Shown here piece by piece: positions 30,929 to 43,540 of a stretch of 64,000 bases of DNA. Source of the DNA: Prillingera fragicola (taxonomy: Eukaryota > Basidiomycota > Tremellomycetes > Trichosporonales > Trichosporonaceae); NCBI GenBank assembly GCA_002335605.1, contig BEDY01000007.1, positions 992,001 to 1,056,000 on the forward strand. The letters are read 5' to 3'. Numbering within the stretch: position 1 is the first letter of the stretch; each line of letters starts with the position of its first letter. The notes under the pieces are model-generated. The model saw only the letters and a program-made list of their open reading frames with translations, ran no database searches and was not told the DNA's origin. Made by a program: the position numbers and the translations under genes.

Positions 30929-33526
30929 AGGGGCGAGGTGCAGCGGCCTTTATATTGTAACTGTGATTGGAAATGAATTTAGTATGTAACGACCAACGTC
31001 AGAAGTTATGTGGTGTAAGTGGAGTTGCACGCCGCCTCGTGCCCGGTGGAAGTGGAGTCCTTACGTTATCTTGACTTGATGCGCGTTGAATACTGTTGTA
31101 CAGGTGATCATCATGTGTGATGCTGATGTAACAGCGTCTTCGAATTAGGGCATTGCTTGGTTATCGACGAATTCGCAACTGGCGTACAGATGTTGGGAGA
31201 GGGGAGAACGGGGAAGCAGATGAGTGTCCGCTTCGGCCAGTTTGTACCAAGTGCCAAGCCTCGTTGCTGCAGCCATCACCGAGCAGATTGCAGACGGTTT
31301 ATCTTGCAGATCCGTAGCCGTAACAGCAGAGTCTGATGGCCACTTTGAACTCTGGAATGATGTCCAACAGCGCTCGAACGAGCCGAATAAGGGCGAGGCT
31401 CTCCTGCACAGGTTACGGACAACTTCCTTCGTGCTTCCTGTGTCGACCGCTGCTTCCCCACTTTTCACCTGAGCACTCAATCGGCGAGTGGAAGGCCGTT
31501 ACGGCCACGACAAGGTGAGTATGCAGGGATAAGTGGCTCCGACAACTGCTCCACAATGATCTTGGCCAAAGGCAGCGCATCGGCGCCGACTCCACGACTA
31601 ACCCACTCGTCACAGCATCTCACCCGTCTGGCGTGAGCTGCGCAACCCTGCACGGCAAAGCACACGAACCTCCACCAGTATACTGGTGCGCCTGTTCGGG
31701 AGCAGAGTGGATCAACGTTTGATCGGCCACTGACGGCGCTGATCTCTGGATCCCATGGTTACTCACTTTACTTACCACTTATCGTTCACTCATCGTTCAA
31801 GACCATGGTCATAAAACTAGCGGACAATACCGGAGCTGGTGCAGCGATGGGTGTCGCCGTTGATAGTGGGTATCGCCGCTGCGACAGCTGTCACAACGGA
31901 ACAGAATAGTCTAAGCGAGTTAGGCTGGCGGTGACGGCCGCCTGTTCCAGGAACACCGTTGGCGTCGTGGGAGCACGACGCGACCACCCACGCCACCGCG
32001 AGCAGTATGGAACCCGTGCTTGGCATCTTTGCCTCATGTCTTGGCTGATGAATGCTTGGGTGTTATCCGAATGAATTGTTGTAAGGCTACACGGGCACAA
32101 CTTGGAGGGTGAAGCTCCACATGGTGAATGGCCCTGTTTTGCAAGTAGTGTATCACAGAGACCGCGTCAACTCTGAAAAGGGTCTGTTATGTTCGGTTAC
32201 CGAATGAAAGCAACGGTGTGCAAGCGAATCAGTGCACCATGCGGCACTAACTACAAGCGTGTGGTTATCGCCTATGCAGTTCCGGGGATCGCGACGTCGC
32301 GTACGGCGCCGCTGGGTTTGTCGTAGCTTTGCAACCCCACAATGCCGGTCAAAAGCCATCAACCCTGGCAGGTCAGGACAAGCCACACTGTAATCTGCAA
32401 CATGAATCATTCGTGTGCAGCTGCATGACCCAGCTCCATCTATTTGTTAAGCGAGGAGACCGGAATGAGAACGCAACGTGAGCAAACATGTGCAAGTGGG
32501 AGTGCGTTTGGTCACATCGGTTCTCCAGATGTGTGTGTGTGCATCCTGCCGCCGGGATGGGTGACTGTCCCTGTTCCTGGTCTTCTGACGTCAGCAGGCA
32601 CTGCATGAGCTCCAACATCGACGACACGCAGGGAACCCACATGTCGAGATCTTGCGTAGAGCTCAGCGCTGCCGCTGCCGCTGCTGATAGTGCGCGACGG
32701 GATCGCGACGGAACAGCGCATTTGTGTAAGCGAGGGTTGGTCTAAGCACCAGCTCCCAGAAAGCCAAGAAACTGCAGAGCTCCGTACACACGTGCCGCGA
32801 TTATGTTCCACAGCTTGATACGCTGCGAGGCCGGCGGACTTTTCGGCGGGGATCTCGCCCACAGACTTCAAGACACCCTTTGCCTCTGCGCTGCCTCCTC
32901 GTCTTTCAGACCATATTGGATGCACTGGACATCACCGCAGACGCACGCGCTGCATACCGAGCAAAGGTTGTCAAAGGCAGAACAGGCAAGAAAGCACGGT
33001 TTGTGTCACAGCGCAGGGCATTCTCAGCTTCTGCCTCGAAGTTTATGCAGCGGGCGTAGCCGCTTTGCCACGCTTAGTGCGCGTTCCAGACAGCTCGATC
33101 ATCATCGGATACCTTGGTATTTCTGTACCTTGCCGGTGCCGTGGGGGATGAACAAGGAGGGAGAAGCCCCTTCCGACGCGGAATTCATATCTCTGGCCCT
33201 CATAAGGCTCCTATAACTTCCCTGTGGCTCAAAGCAAGGGTTTATACCTATCACTTCATCGCATTGTTGCTCGTGTGGCCCCTCGTCATTCACCGATCTA
33301 CTGGTTAGTCGTCGAGACTCGGACGCCACAGCCGCGGTGGTGGCGTTTTAAGACCAAATCGATACGACACGAGCGACCCTGTTGGCTCCTTTGTTCCATT
33401 GGGTACGTCGGTGTACGCGCTGGCAATAGCCGAGAACTATTCTGGTGACAAGGCTTGCACCTACTCACACCTTTAGCATCAACGTTGCTGTTGTCACTAC
33501 TTGTCGCCACAGTCCGCTGGCCGGCC
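30929..33526. other. 2.6-kb block with no gene seen
   Basis: Short frames on both strands lack family patterns, consistent phases or convincing splice sites. No repeats or tRNA-like folds stood out. It could hold a non-coding RNA or a decayed gene. Confidence 0.55.
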
Positions 33527-35348
33527 ATGATTTCATCCCAGGGTGGATCCCCGAAGAGTAGCTCTCGGCGGCGCAGCATGCCGACAACCATTGGGTGAGT
33601 TCCTATTCCAACGCCTGTCTCACATACCTTCCTCGGCCCTGTATGCTGTCGCGCCGCTCTTCCATTCATGCTGCCTAGTCGGATGAGGAGGGTCTGCACC
33701 CTCTTCTCCACATGCAGTTCCACCCTTTGTGTACGCGTCCTGGAGTCCAAGGACGACCCCGTCGACCACCTCCACATCTGTAGTCAGCACTAACAACCCA
33801 GCTGCTTTCCGGCCGAGCTATGGTCCATGATATTGTCTGATCTCCAGACATCTGGCTCTCGTGGTACGCTGGCAGCTGTATCCGTGACCTCTCGCCACTT
33901 GCACGACCTCACCTCCCCCCTCCTCTACCACACCTTCCTTATCACTGAGGACTCCCTCCTCCTGCTGGCACTCCACTTTCCATCCCCAAACCGCTCAGCT
34001 GAGCGCGTCGCCGCCCTCGCCTCGGCCGCAAACGTCCCTCCACCAGCAGAGTTTGACTCCCAAACTCGAGATCGCCGCATAGCCCTGCTCGCGGCTACGC
34101 AAACTCTCATCCTCGACAAGCGCACTGGCCACCTCGGCCCAGCCCTAGAAACATTCTTCAGGCCACCTGCGCGCTCCTTCTCCCTTCCCCCCTATCCCGT
34201 TTCCACACCTTCCTCTCGCGCTTCCGTGGCTCGCTCTCAGTCTCTGGCCCAACCGTGCGCCTCCTACTCACCGCCACCACCACCCCCCTCGCTCTTCCCC
34301 AATGCGACCAAGCTAGTGGTAACCAGTGGCGGCATCTACCCGACCTTCTGCCTGTGCTGCCTCACGCGCCGCCGTCGGGCGTATTCGGCAATCATCCCCC
34401 TGCTCTCCTCCCCGACAACAGTGTGCTTTTCCTTTGACTCTGCCGCAGCAACCGCACAAATACCCACGGCAGACGACGAGCCGCCACCGTGGCTCGCAAG
34501 GCCGAAAGCGCTACACATCCAGCCCAAAGCTCCCGTCGACCGCGTCTTTGATTTATCCTGGGCAGGACCGCGCGTTAGGACAGTGCTCTACCATGGGCGG
34601 AGTGCTGCAGGCGGGTTGGCGAGGGTGGGCGTCAGTGTTCCTGCCGACGCGGAGACTGTACACGTTGTGCACATGCCGTGGCGTGGTGGTGGAAATCGAC
34701 GTAGGTTTCGGCGGAGGAGTTTTGTGCAGAGTGTCTTAAGGGATGAGGCCAGGTATGGGCGGGCAAGTCGGTTTGTGTTTGTTTACGATTGGAGGCATTT
34801 GGAGGATGGTGGGGAGGATGAGGGAGAGAAGGGGGATGAGATAGGGGACGGGAGGGACGCGCTTGAGACGGACGCGACTGGAAAATGTGAGTATCGCCGT
34901 GGGGTTCGCTGTGGGCGGCGTGGAGAATCCTTTAGCTGTACAGGGGAGACGTGCAGTCAAGCCTCAGACCTGCTGGTTGAATGCTGGTGGCTGGCACTGG
35001 TGAGCAGGCGATCAAACAAGTGGGCCGCGCTCGCACAGCACCTCTCGTCTGCTCAGAAGGTGTCCTCCCTCCCTGTCCCCTTTCCTCATACACCACGAGT
35101 TCAAGCATTCCTCTCTTTCAAGCATAAGCTCACACGCCACAGATCACTACCGCCCAGAGATAACGGAGCGCGCCGCCACGTCGCTGGACGACGAGCAGCT
35201 CGCAACGTACGAAACTGACCGATGCCCTTCTCCCGAGAGTTGGCAGCGAATTCTAGCTCTCAAGCATCGCGCCATGTTTCTGCTGCTCGAAGAGAGCGGA
35301 CCTTGTGTTTGCTGTGGAGGCCTCCTTGTTGGCAACGATGTGCCCTGA
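33527..35348 (+). CDS. F-box-like hypothetical protein (452 aa)
   Basis: Exons 33527-33594, 33802-34886 and 35143-35348 give 453 codons including stop. The first intron restores an F-box-like start, CFPAELWSMILSDLQ, with TLAAVSVTSRHLHDLTSPLL following, typical of fungal F-box proteins that recruit substrates to SCF ligases. The remainder has a Pro-rich loop (ASYSPPPPPPSLFPN), a leucine-rich-like strand pattern and a C-terminal helix SPESWQRILALKHRAMFLLL before CVCCGGLLVG. The last intron is long (256 bp) for this genome. Substrate unknown. The start at 33527 is the only ATG in frame before the donor that keeps phase. Confidence 0.68.
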
Positions 35349-36046
35349 CGACCTCGACCTGTCAACCTTATGGTATAATTGCCAGGTTTACTCTGTCATC
35401 CTGAATGATAGTTTTGGACGCTCCACTGGCGACGTCTTCCGTCTTGATTGTCAAAGGACGTCATATTCCCCCACTTTTGCGTCAACCCTGGGTCAACGAT
35501 CGAAGAAGTGCAGGGATTCGAGCTTCCAGACGCCAACACCGAGCCGCATGTGCGTGCACTTCGACGATGTCAAACTACTTCTTTTGCACCATCAGGAATG
35601 CTTTGACTGCTAGAAGATCGATGCTCTCCTTGGAACGATAACGCTACCTGGACCTTGTCGACCGTGCAGCATTATGGCCATGCTTCTACATGATGATGAT
35701 CGCACCGATCAGTATAGCAGTTAGCAGCTAAAGGCACTGGTTACTACGGCCCGTCATGTGTATCTTGAATGAGACACCATGCCTAGCGCGTACTGGCTGT
35801 TTGTTCTGGTCGGGGTGCAAGCTAGAGTATGCAGTAGAACGTAGACATCATCATACCTCGGCACTGACGCGTAGGCGGGAGTGGGTGGCGGTTGAGCGGA
35901 AGCAAAAGCCACGCGACGTGACTGGGGCTCCCTCAAGGGAAGGCATCATGAGCCGTCGTTCATCCTCCCACCTCTCTCATCCACTCTCTACACCACCATC
36001 TTGTGCACAAACGAATCACGTCAGTGTCCATGAACACATTGACATA
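35349..36046. other. Intergenic block, ATG11 promoter
   Basis: No gene seen. CT- and CA-rich sequence precedes the ATG11 start. Confidence 0.6.
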
Positions 36047-39000
36047 ATGGACATCTATCTCGCCTCGGACGGCGGAATAGTCCAAATACCACATGCGCTA
36101 GGAGACTATGACTCGTAAGTACCACTGGTCGTTGGCCACCCGGCTCTCGGAGGATTCCAGGAACACGGCAAGCGCTTGCTCGAGTCGACTCGCTGACCAC
36201 TCACGCGCAGGCTGGAAGGCGTCTACGCGGACGTCAGCGCCGTCACTGGCGTTGTCGCCGGCAACGTCTTGCTGTTCACAGACGACGGGCGCGAGCTCAA
36301 GCAGGAGGTGCTCGAGGAGCTCTGGGAACGCGGCGGCGGCGGAGGCGCTGGGGCAAGCTCGGTACGTGTGATCCGCGATCGGCCGAACGCGGTACCGGTT
36401 CCGGAAATGGTGGTGGCAACCGCATGCGTGGTCGCCACCGAGGTGCTGTTGATGGTTGTTGTGCTCGGTGCACGGCCGGTCACCCTTCCGCGTTGCGGTG
36501 TGCTTGTGCGCGATCGTACTGACCTACGCAGCCTCACAGGACCGCAGTGTACCTGTTCAATCGAGAGACGTTCTTCAGCGAGCCGGAGCGATGGGCAGAC
36601 GAGATGCGCGAGGACACCATTCTGCCTCCTCCTCTAGCTTGTGAGTAGTGGTGGCGTTCATGCGTGCGCGGGGGGACATGTGCGCGAGCACGCGCCGCCG
36701 TCACGCAGGCTGGGCGGGTCACCGGAGTCTGGCAGGCAGAGCTGACTGTTGCAAGTGTCCACCATGCTTGACCTGTCACACGCACAGGCCCCATTCGCCG
36801 TCGCCTACGATCACCTACAGCACCTCCAGTCACTATTCAAGGCGCAGGCGCACGCGCTGCAGATCGCATACGCAAACTTGGCATACCACCTGCAACCGAT
36901 TGTGGACGCTTTCCGGGATTTCACCGATCGAGCCGATGCGCAGCTCGACGCACATGACAAGTTGTTGGCAGGCTACGAGGTGGATATGGCCATGCTCCCA
37001 AAAGTGGTGGTGCATGAGAGCCTGTTCCGGCGGCGAGACAAGGACAAGGATGGCGAGGACAAGCGCAAGACGCTCGTGGACTGGATCCACGCCAAGAAGA
37101 TGGAGCAAGTACGAGATTGGTGCCAGAGTGCACATGGTGAGTTTGGTTGTCGGACGTGTCAGGTGGAGGGCGCTGACGTGGCAGCCGATTATGTGAATCG
37201 CTACAACAATGTGGCGAACGAGATGGACGAATTGGCGCTTCAGTCCGATGCTGAACGGCAACAGGCCGAGCACCGGATCCTTGGCGTTGAGCGCGAGTTT
37301 CAAGAGGCACTAGGCCGAATCGAGCTGGCAAGCCAGCAGATTGAAGCGTTAATGCAGAGCGACGAGAGTGAGTATCGTTCCCAGGCATACCGCTGACAAC
37401 AGTCGACTGGGAGCAGCACTTGCTGGAGCTCGACGGCGCAATGCGCGAAGACCTTGCAAGCATGACTCAGATCAAGAACGACTTTACACTAGACTTGCAC
37501 GTGCACTTGCGCCAAATCGCCGGCTTCCAAGTGCGCATCACAAAGTTCACTCGCCCCATGACCGAGCTTGACCTCGACTTGCGGCAGAAGAACGCATTCC
37601 CACATCTGGAGCGCCTGCACAATCTCCCATTTGCGTATGCTGCCAACGTGGTTGAGATTGTGCACCGCAAGGAGTTTGCTGGCGTGCTCGTCGAGTGGGC
37701 TGCGCGCGTCGCTAAGGCTGTCAACGACTATCTTGCGACCGAGGTGAAACGCCGGCAAGCCCACAAAGCTGGGAATCAACTGCCCTGGGAGATTGAGCCG
37801 TTGGAAAAGAGCCAAACACCGCATCTCGACGTTACTGTCGCTGGTGGTGTTGATGCGCTCGAGGCTGTGGGGCTAGGGCGAGACGACGTTGATGGTGAGC
37901 CTATGTCTAGAGTTTCTGCTGACGCCGCAGACATTCTGAAGTGGGTTGATTCACTCCAGAGTGACACCGATCTGCAGAAGGAAGGAGTCGAGAACCCCGT
38001 TCCGCCGTTGCGAGCCCAGGTTGAGGCGTTGCTTCAGGCACTCGACGGCGTGACGGGCAGTTTGGGCGAAGCTCTGCAACACGCGGTCACTGCATCCTCG
38101 CAGGCGACAGCGGAATCTATCGACAGGCTGCGTGCGACCAACGCGGAGCATGAACAGCGGATAGCCGACATGGAGCAGGCGCACGCCGACCAGGTCCGCG
38201 AGCTCGAGGCTAAGCACGAGCATCGAACCAACACCTTTCAGGCTCGGCAGGGCGAGCTGCAAGAAGAACTTGTCCGACTGCGCGGCGATGTCGGTGATGA
38301 GATGCTGGTTCGGCAACAGCTCAGCAACGAGCTCGAGGAAAAGACGCGCGAGAACGAGGAGCGCGCCCGCGAGCTGGATGAGCAGACGGAGCTGTTATCT
38401 GGCCTCCAGGCAGATCTGGCTCAGGAGAAGGACCACGCAGCAGACCTCGGAGGGCGCTTGCAGGAGGCACTGCTTGATGTGGATGGACTCCGGAGTGCTG
38501 AGCAGAGTCTCATCAACCAGCTCCGGGAGATGCAAGAGGAGCGCACTCGCATCCTCACCGACCTCGGAGAGGCCCAGCTCTTGGCACAAAACTACGAGAG
38601 CGAGTTAGCTGGTACCAAGGCCGAGCTCGAGTCAACGGCTGCCCAGTTGGTCGTTGCGCAGAAGAGCCGCGATCAGGCGCTCAAGACCCAGAGTGCCGAG
38701 TCCGAACGCCAGATGCGCGACCACATTGCCGAAGCCGATGGCGACCGTGCGGTGCTAGAGCACCAGAACCTCACTCTCACCAAGGAGCTCGAGGACATCA
38801 AGACTGAGATGAGCGAGAAGCTGTCTACCGCCCGCAACGCTAGCATCAGGCGCGAGGACGGTCTCAAGGCAGAGCTTAGCTTTACTAAGGCTCAGCTCCG
38901 CGAGGTTCAGCGCAAGGAGACGGTCATGGCCGACGAGCTTGCCATGGCCAAGGACGCCAGTACTGCACTCGTCAAGAAGGAGAAACATCAGGCCGAGCTG

Positions 39001-40662
39001 GCCAAGGATGCTGTAACCCTTGCGGGCAAGTACCACGAGGCGTGCCAGCGACTCATGACTGCCATTGCTGCTTCGACCACGATATCGAGCAGCGTTCAGC
39101 TACCCAACCGTCCCAAGACTCCACCCGCTGCCAACTCCGCCCACGGATCGCTCAACGAGAGCAATGTCCTTGTGCGTTCTCTCGAAACAGCCAACGGCTT
39201 CGACGTGGATGCCTTTGCGGACGCTGTGCTCAAGACGATCAACCTCGCGCGTAAGCTTAGCAAGAGCTGCAAACACTACCGCGAGATGGCGCGGGATAAG
39301 ATTACCATCTCCAACTTCCGCTCGGGTGACCTCGTTCTGTTCCTTCCTACGCGCAACGCAGCCGTCAAGGCGTGGGCAGCATTCAATATTTCTGCGCCAC
39401 ACCACTTTCTCAACGTTACCGAGCCGATTAGCAAGTCGCTCCAGGGCAAGGATTACTACCTCGCGCGAATCGTTGGCACGGACGAGGCGGTTGTGCATGG
39501 CGACTCTCCCAAGACGAACCCATACGGGCTTGCCGAAGGTCTGCGGTACTACTCGCACCGCGTCGAGGAGTGGACGCCGGGCACGACGCGTGCCATGCGC
39601 AGATCGTCGATGGCTGCTGCCGAAACGGGAGGCTCGTCGCCTTTAAGCCCTATAGCTGTTCGCTCACGCGCCAAGAGCAGCTACTTCCCCGAACGCCCCG
39701 CATCTGCAGGACCCGGCAGCCGTGTTACGAGTGGCGCGGGGATCGCTCCTTCACCGTCCCCGCCTGCACGGCTCTCGCCTCCAGAAGGCGGCACTCCCCA
39801 ACGTCGCTCCGCAACTCCAAGCGACAACATGAGTACCGACCGCCCAAGCGCGACTGTGTCTCCGGCCCCTCAAGTCGAGGCCAAGACGGCGGAGAAGATT
39901 ACGTCCGTGTTCAGGCCAGTCATGGTGACGACCAATGTGTCACGGGGCAACTCTACGCCGCCAGTGCCCCAAAACTCGACCACGCTCACTGCGTCGCTTG
40001 GCAGTCCCGGTACCCCATCGCCTGCTTCGCGTAGCACCTCGCCAACGACGACTACCAACGTCATGACTTCGCCAACTGTGAGCTCACCAACGGCGATGAC
40101 GTTTTCCACTGTAGGCATGGCAACTACCCCGCTGGCTTCGTCGCCGTCTGGCATGCCGGTGCCGACCCGCGGGCAGAGGCGCTCACATCGCTCCTCTCTG
40201 GCCAGTACTGCCTCTCCGCCCCCCCGCGACGGCGCCGTCTTTGCGCCGTCCTCGCTTGGCCGCCCGGCTTCGGTGGCGTCGTCGACGGGCAGTCACGCCG
40301 CGTCGCGCGGCCTCCCCATCCCCAGCGCAGCCACGGGCAAGTCAGCTCCAGCACCAGCCGTCGCGACTTCTGCGGAGGGCAGCTCCACACCCTCGTCGTT
40401 TGGCGACGTCGGCCCCGGCCGCAGGGTGATGAAGAAGCCCTCCACCACGAGTCTGAAGGGCGGCAGTGGCAAGGCCGTCGAGCCCAGTCCCCTGGGCACC
40501 AACGACCCTCTCGCAGGCAGTATGTCTGGCAGCACGACGCTCCCCGGGAGCCACAGGGAGGGATTTCTGAGCGGTCTCAGTCTTAGTCGCAGAAAGGCGT
40601 CGACTGCAAAGGAAAAGGAGAATACTGCGGCCGACATTCTGCGCAAGTTTGGCGGGAGCTAA
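36047..40662 (+). CDS. ATG11: Autophagy scaffold protein ATG11
   Basis: Scaffold that links cargo receptors to the Atg1 kinase at the phagophore in selective autophagy (pexophagy, mitophagy, Cvt-like). Exons 36047-36114, 36211-36361, 36532-36640, 36756-37136, 37185-37367 and 37403-40662 give 1383 residues in frame. The N-terminus MDIYLASDGGIVQIPHALGD and AVYLFNRETFF match Atg11. Next is the Atg17-like helical region (AYDHLQHLQSLFKAQAHALQ), then long coiled coils from about residue 450 to 840. The conserved C-terminal ATG11 domain includes FRSGDLVLFLPTRN and YYSHRVEEW at about 936-1015. A Ser/Thr/Pro-rich tail of about 370 residues follows. The intron at 37137-37184 is 48 bp and stop-free, so reading through it also keeps frame. 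Confidence 0.93.
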
Positions 40663-40846
40663 AGTGTTTAGATGATATTCATGTCTTATCAGATCCATGC
40701 ATGGCAGTTTATTGCATAGTGTGTGTGTGCAGAACCAGGTTCGTAGCCTGGCGTGGGATATATGTAATGTGCAGGGAGTGTGGGTCTATGAGCAATGGAG
40801 GTATCTCGTTCGAGGTGGTATAGATGGTATTCGCTTAGCTGGCGGC

Positions 40847-42989
40847 TCACAAAGTCCCAGTCTCGCCCTCGTCGCCGTATGTCTCGAGTTCGCTGCCGTC
40901 GCCATACTCGATCCGCATGCCTTCGAAATGCGAAAGGACCTCGTCGTCGCTCGGTCTCGGTGTGTCGTAATCGTCTTCTTCGTCGTCGTCCTCCTCCTCG
41001 GCAGCAAGCTCAGCTGGCGGAGCCCCAGGACCGACAAGCTTGCCATCGATTTATGTCCGCCAACGCGAGGGGCACGCGCAGACTCTCCCTGTGCTCCACG
41101 AGGGTCGAGTTGAGGAGCTCGAAAACCACCTGCATGACGCGGCTCGCATGGTTGCCCGCATTGGCGTTGTGCGTCGGCACTTCAGTTGCGGAGAGGAGGG
41201 AGAGGACCTCGGCGAGACTGCGTGTAGTGCGGCCGTCGTCTGCGCCGCCATCGACGCCGGCAAAGAGGCGGGCAGTGTCGATGACGAAACGTTTACCTGG
41301 GGACTCGAGGGAGGCATAGTTGGGAAACATCTCTCCTTCCGTGTCGAGAACGGTGATCCATTTCTCGACGTCCAGGCCGAGTGCGGAAAGGGCGATGTGG
41401 TCCGCGTCCGGGGAGTGTACGATAAAGTCTGTCGTCAGTGGGAAGAAGCCGGGAGGGAAGCTTACATGTTGGGCCCTTTCCGGCGCGGTTCCACATGTCG
41501 AAGAGCTTGCGCTTGAAGGTGCTTTCGATCTTGTCACCTGGGATGGGGATGGAGGCGCCAAAGGCATAGTCTGTCCACTGCGAGCGTTCCTTTCCTTGCA
41601 CGCTTCATTATCAGTTACGGCATGATATCCGACGGAACTCACAACCAGTGCCCGCTCTCCATTCCCGTGTCAAGCTGTGTCGCGTCGTTGGGGTCCTGAG
41701 CCCACCACAGCGCTGAAAAGCCAAGATCCATCAGCCCGTTGGCGTCGGTGCGCACGCTGAGAGAGACAAAGAGGCTCCGGCCAACAGCACTGGGCACGAA
41801 ATCAGTCTCTGCATTACTGCTCTCGTCATCACTCGCAGCTGGCGAGTCGGCAGCCCGAGAGCTTGCCATCTTGGCGCGATACGCCGCCGCCAGCCCACCA
41901 TGGCTGGCCAGAGCGACCGCCTGCTGCGCGTGGGTAAAGTAAGCCTCTGGGTCCGGGGCAACGACTTTGGCTACCGCGTGGTCGAGCGTGTCCTGAATAA
42001 CATCCTGCAGTGCGTCGAGGTCTGGTCCTGCTACCGCCTCGGCCGCCGCGCTGACGACTGGTGTGGACGCGTCACTCGTGGCGTTGACGACCGCAGTCTT
42101 GAGCGTGCCCTGCAAATGATCAAAATCGTCCTTGTCCTGGACAGTGATGATCTCGACAGCGTCGTCGTCCTCCGCAGGCGTGGTCGGTACTGTAGACGGC
42201 GGAGTGTCCTGCTCGGACGGGACGTTAGACGACAAGGGTTCAGCATCAGTGCACGTGGCTTCGGCATCCACTGAAGCTGGGGGGTCGATAGGCTGGCGAA
42301 GCGCGGCACCTGACGTTGCTGCCTCCGTGGGCGTAGCTGCTATTGGCTCCGAGTCGGGGTACATGGACCTGTGTCTGAGCAGAGCCTTGTTGTCTCTCTT
42401 GAGGCCTTTGTCAACCGATTGGAGACGGTTCTCTGATGACAAAACGATGCGCTCCTGCCAGTCAGGTGCAACTCCAGCTAGGCAACTCACGACTTTTACA
42501 AAGTTGCTGGCTTGAAGAACCGAACTGGGCAGCGGTACACGCTCGATGGTATTATCAAAGGCAGGCTCGTCACCGTGGCCGCCTTCCGCGGCCCAGGCCA
42601 GGTGCGCCGGGTCGGCGAGGCGCATGACGTAGATATAGTACTGGATGTACTGAACCTGCTTGAGAGAAAAGCACAGCGTGCGGTGGCCATCCGGTGCAGT
42701 ACCTGCGCTTGATCAGCGACATACGTTCACTATCTGCCAAATGACGACGCACAGATGAAGACCTCCACGCCAGGGTCGCCAGGCTTGGCAAGCGGGTGGT
42801 CGGGGGAGACGATCGCTTTGCTATGTACCATTCCCGTGACTGCGTTGCGCTGGAGTGAGCACGTGCTGCAAAGGAGAGGCAACATACCTGATAGGGGTTT
42901 GAGAGAGCAGGTGGCCAGCGCCAAACAATGTCTGAACAGCGGTAAAAGCCCTCTGTCACCGCGCTACCTGTGGGGGTGGGTGAGGACAT
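40847..42989 (-). CDS. Hypothetical protein, possible Gfd2/YDR514C-like RNase H fold
   Basis: Exons 40847-41038, about 41076-41428, 41466-41602, 41643-42454, 42491-42702, 42753-42849 and 42888-42989 keep frame and give about 570 residues. It starts MSSPTPTGSAVTEGFYRCSD. The centre is acidic and disordered. The second half has SLSVRTDANGLMDLGFSALW, WITVLDTEGEMFP and PTHNANAGNHASRVMQVVFE, an arrangement reminiscent of the Gfd2/YDR514C exonuclease-like domain (HNAGND-type motif), but without the usual acidic residues in plain view. The C-terminus is an acidic tail (AAEEEDDDEEDDYDTPRPSD). The donor of the last intron is ambiguous: GTGCCC (after 41076) or GTGGAG (after 41100), both in phase. The intron 42455-42490 is 36 bp and stop-free. 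Function is inferred weakly. Confidence 0.6.
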
Positions 42990-43540
42990 GTCGAATATGT
43001 ATTGGCAACCAAGGGCGTGTCCCTCAGCTGCTGTACGCCTTTTGTAAAGGTGAGTGAAGGGGTGCAAAGCGAAAGGAGAGTGGGAAGAAAGTTGAAGGTG
43101 CATTGATGGTGGCCGCCACGGGCCTTCCTTCAGGCACGGAAGTTGTGGGGACCCGCACAGTTCCGTTGTTGTTGTGGTTGCCAGCGTACGTTTTCTGTGG
43201 ACCACAAACTGAGGAGGAGATCAGTTCAGGCATAGTCAGGCAAGGCCAAGAAAAGGCTGGCTGCTTGACTTGGTTCAGAATCACATTTGCCATTGCTGCA
43301 CATGTTCTCAGTCATAATAACACTAACCAGTGTGCACATTACATCCACGTGCCACGCACATGGTCTGCAGATCACGTGATTCCCCGCACTCTCCCATGTC
43401 CGCGGCCGTCTTGTCCGGTGTGGGGGTGTTGACGCCACCAGATCCAATATGATTTGGGACATGAGACGACTAATGCACTTGGTGTTGTACTCTTACTCTC
43501 ACAACCTACCTCACACGCAGAGTACAGCTGCACCGCAGAC
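42990..43540. promoter_or_regulatory. Divergent intergenic region
   Basis: About 550 bp between the minus-strand start at 42989 and the pantothenate synthetase start at 43541. Contains GATCACGTGATTC near 43373, a palindromic CACGTG site. Likely shared promoter. Confidence 0.5.
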
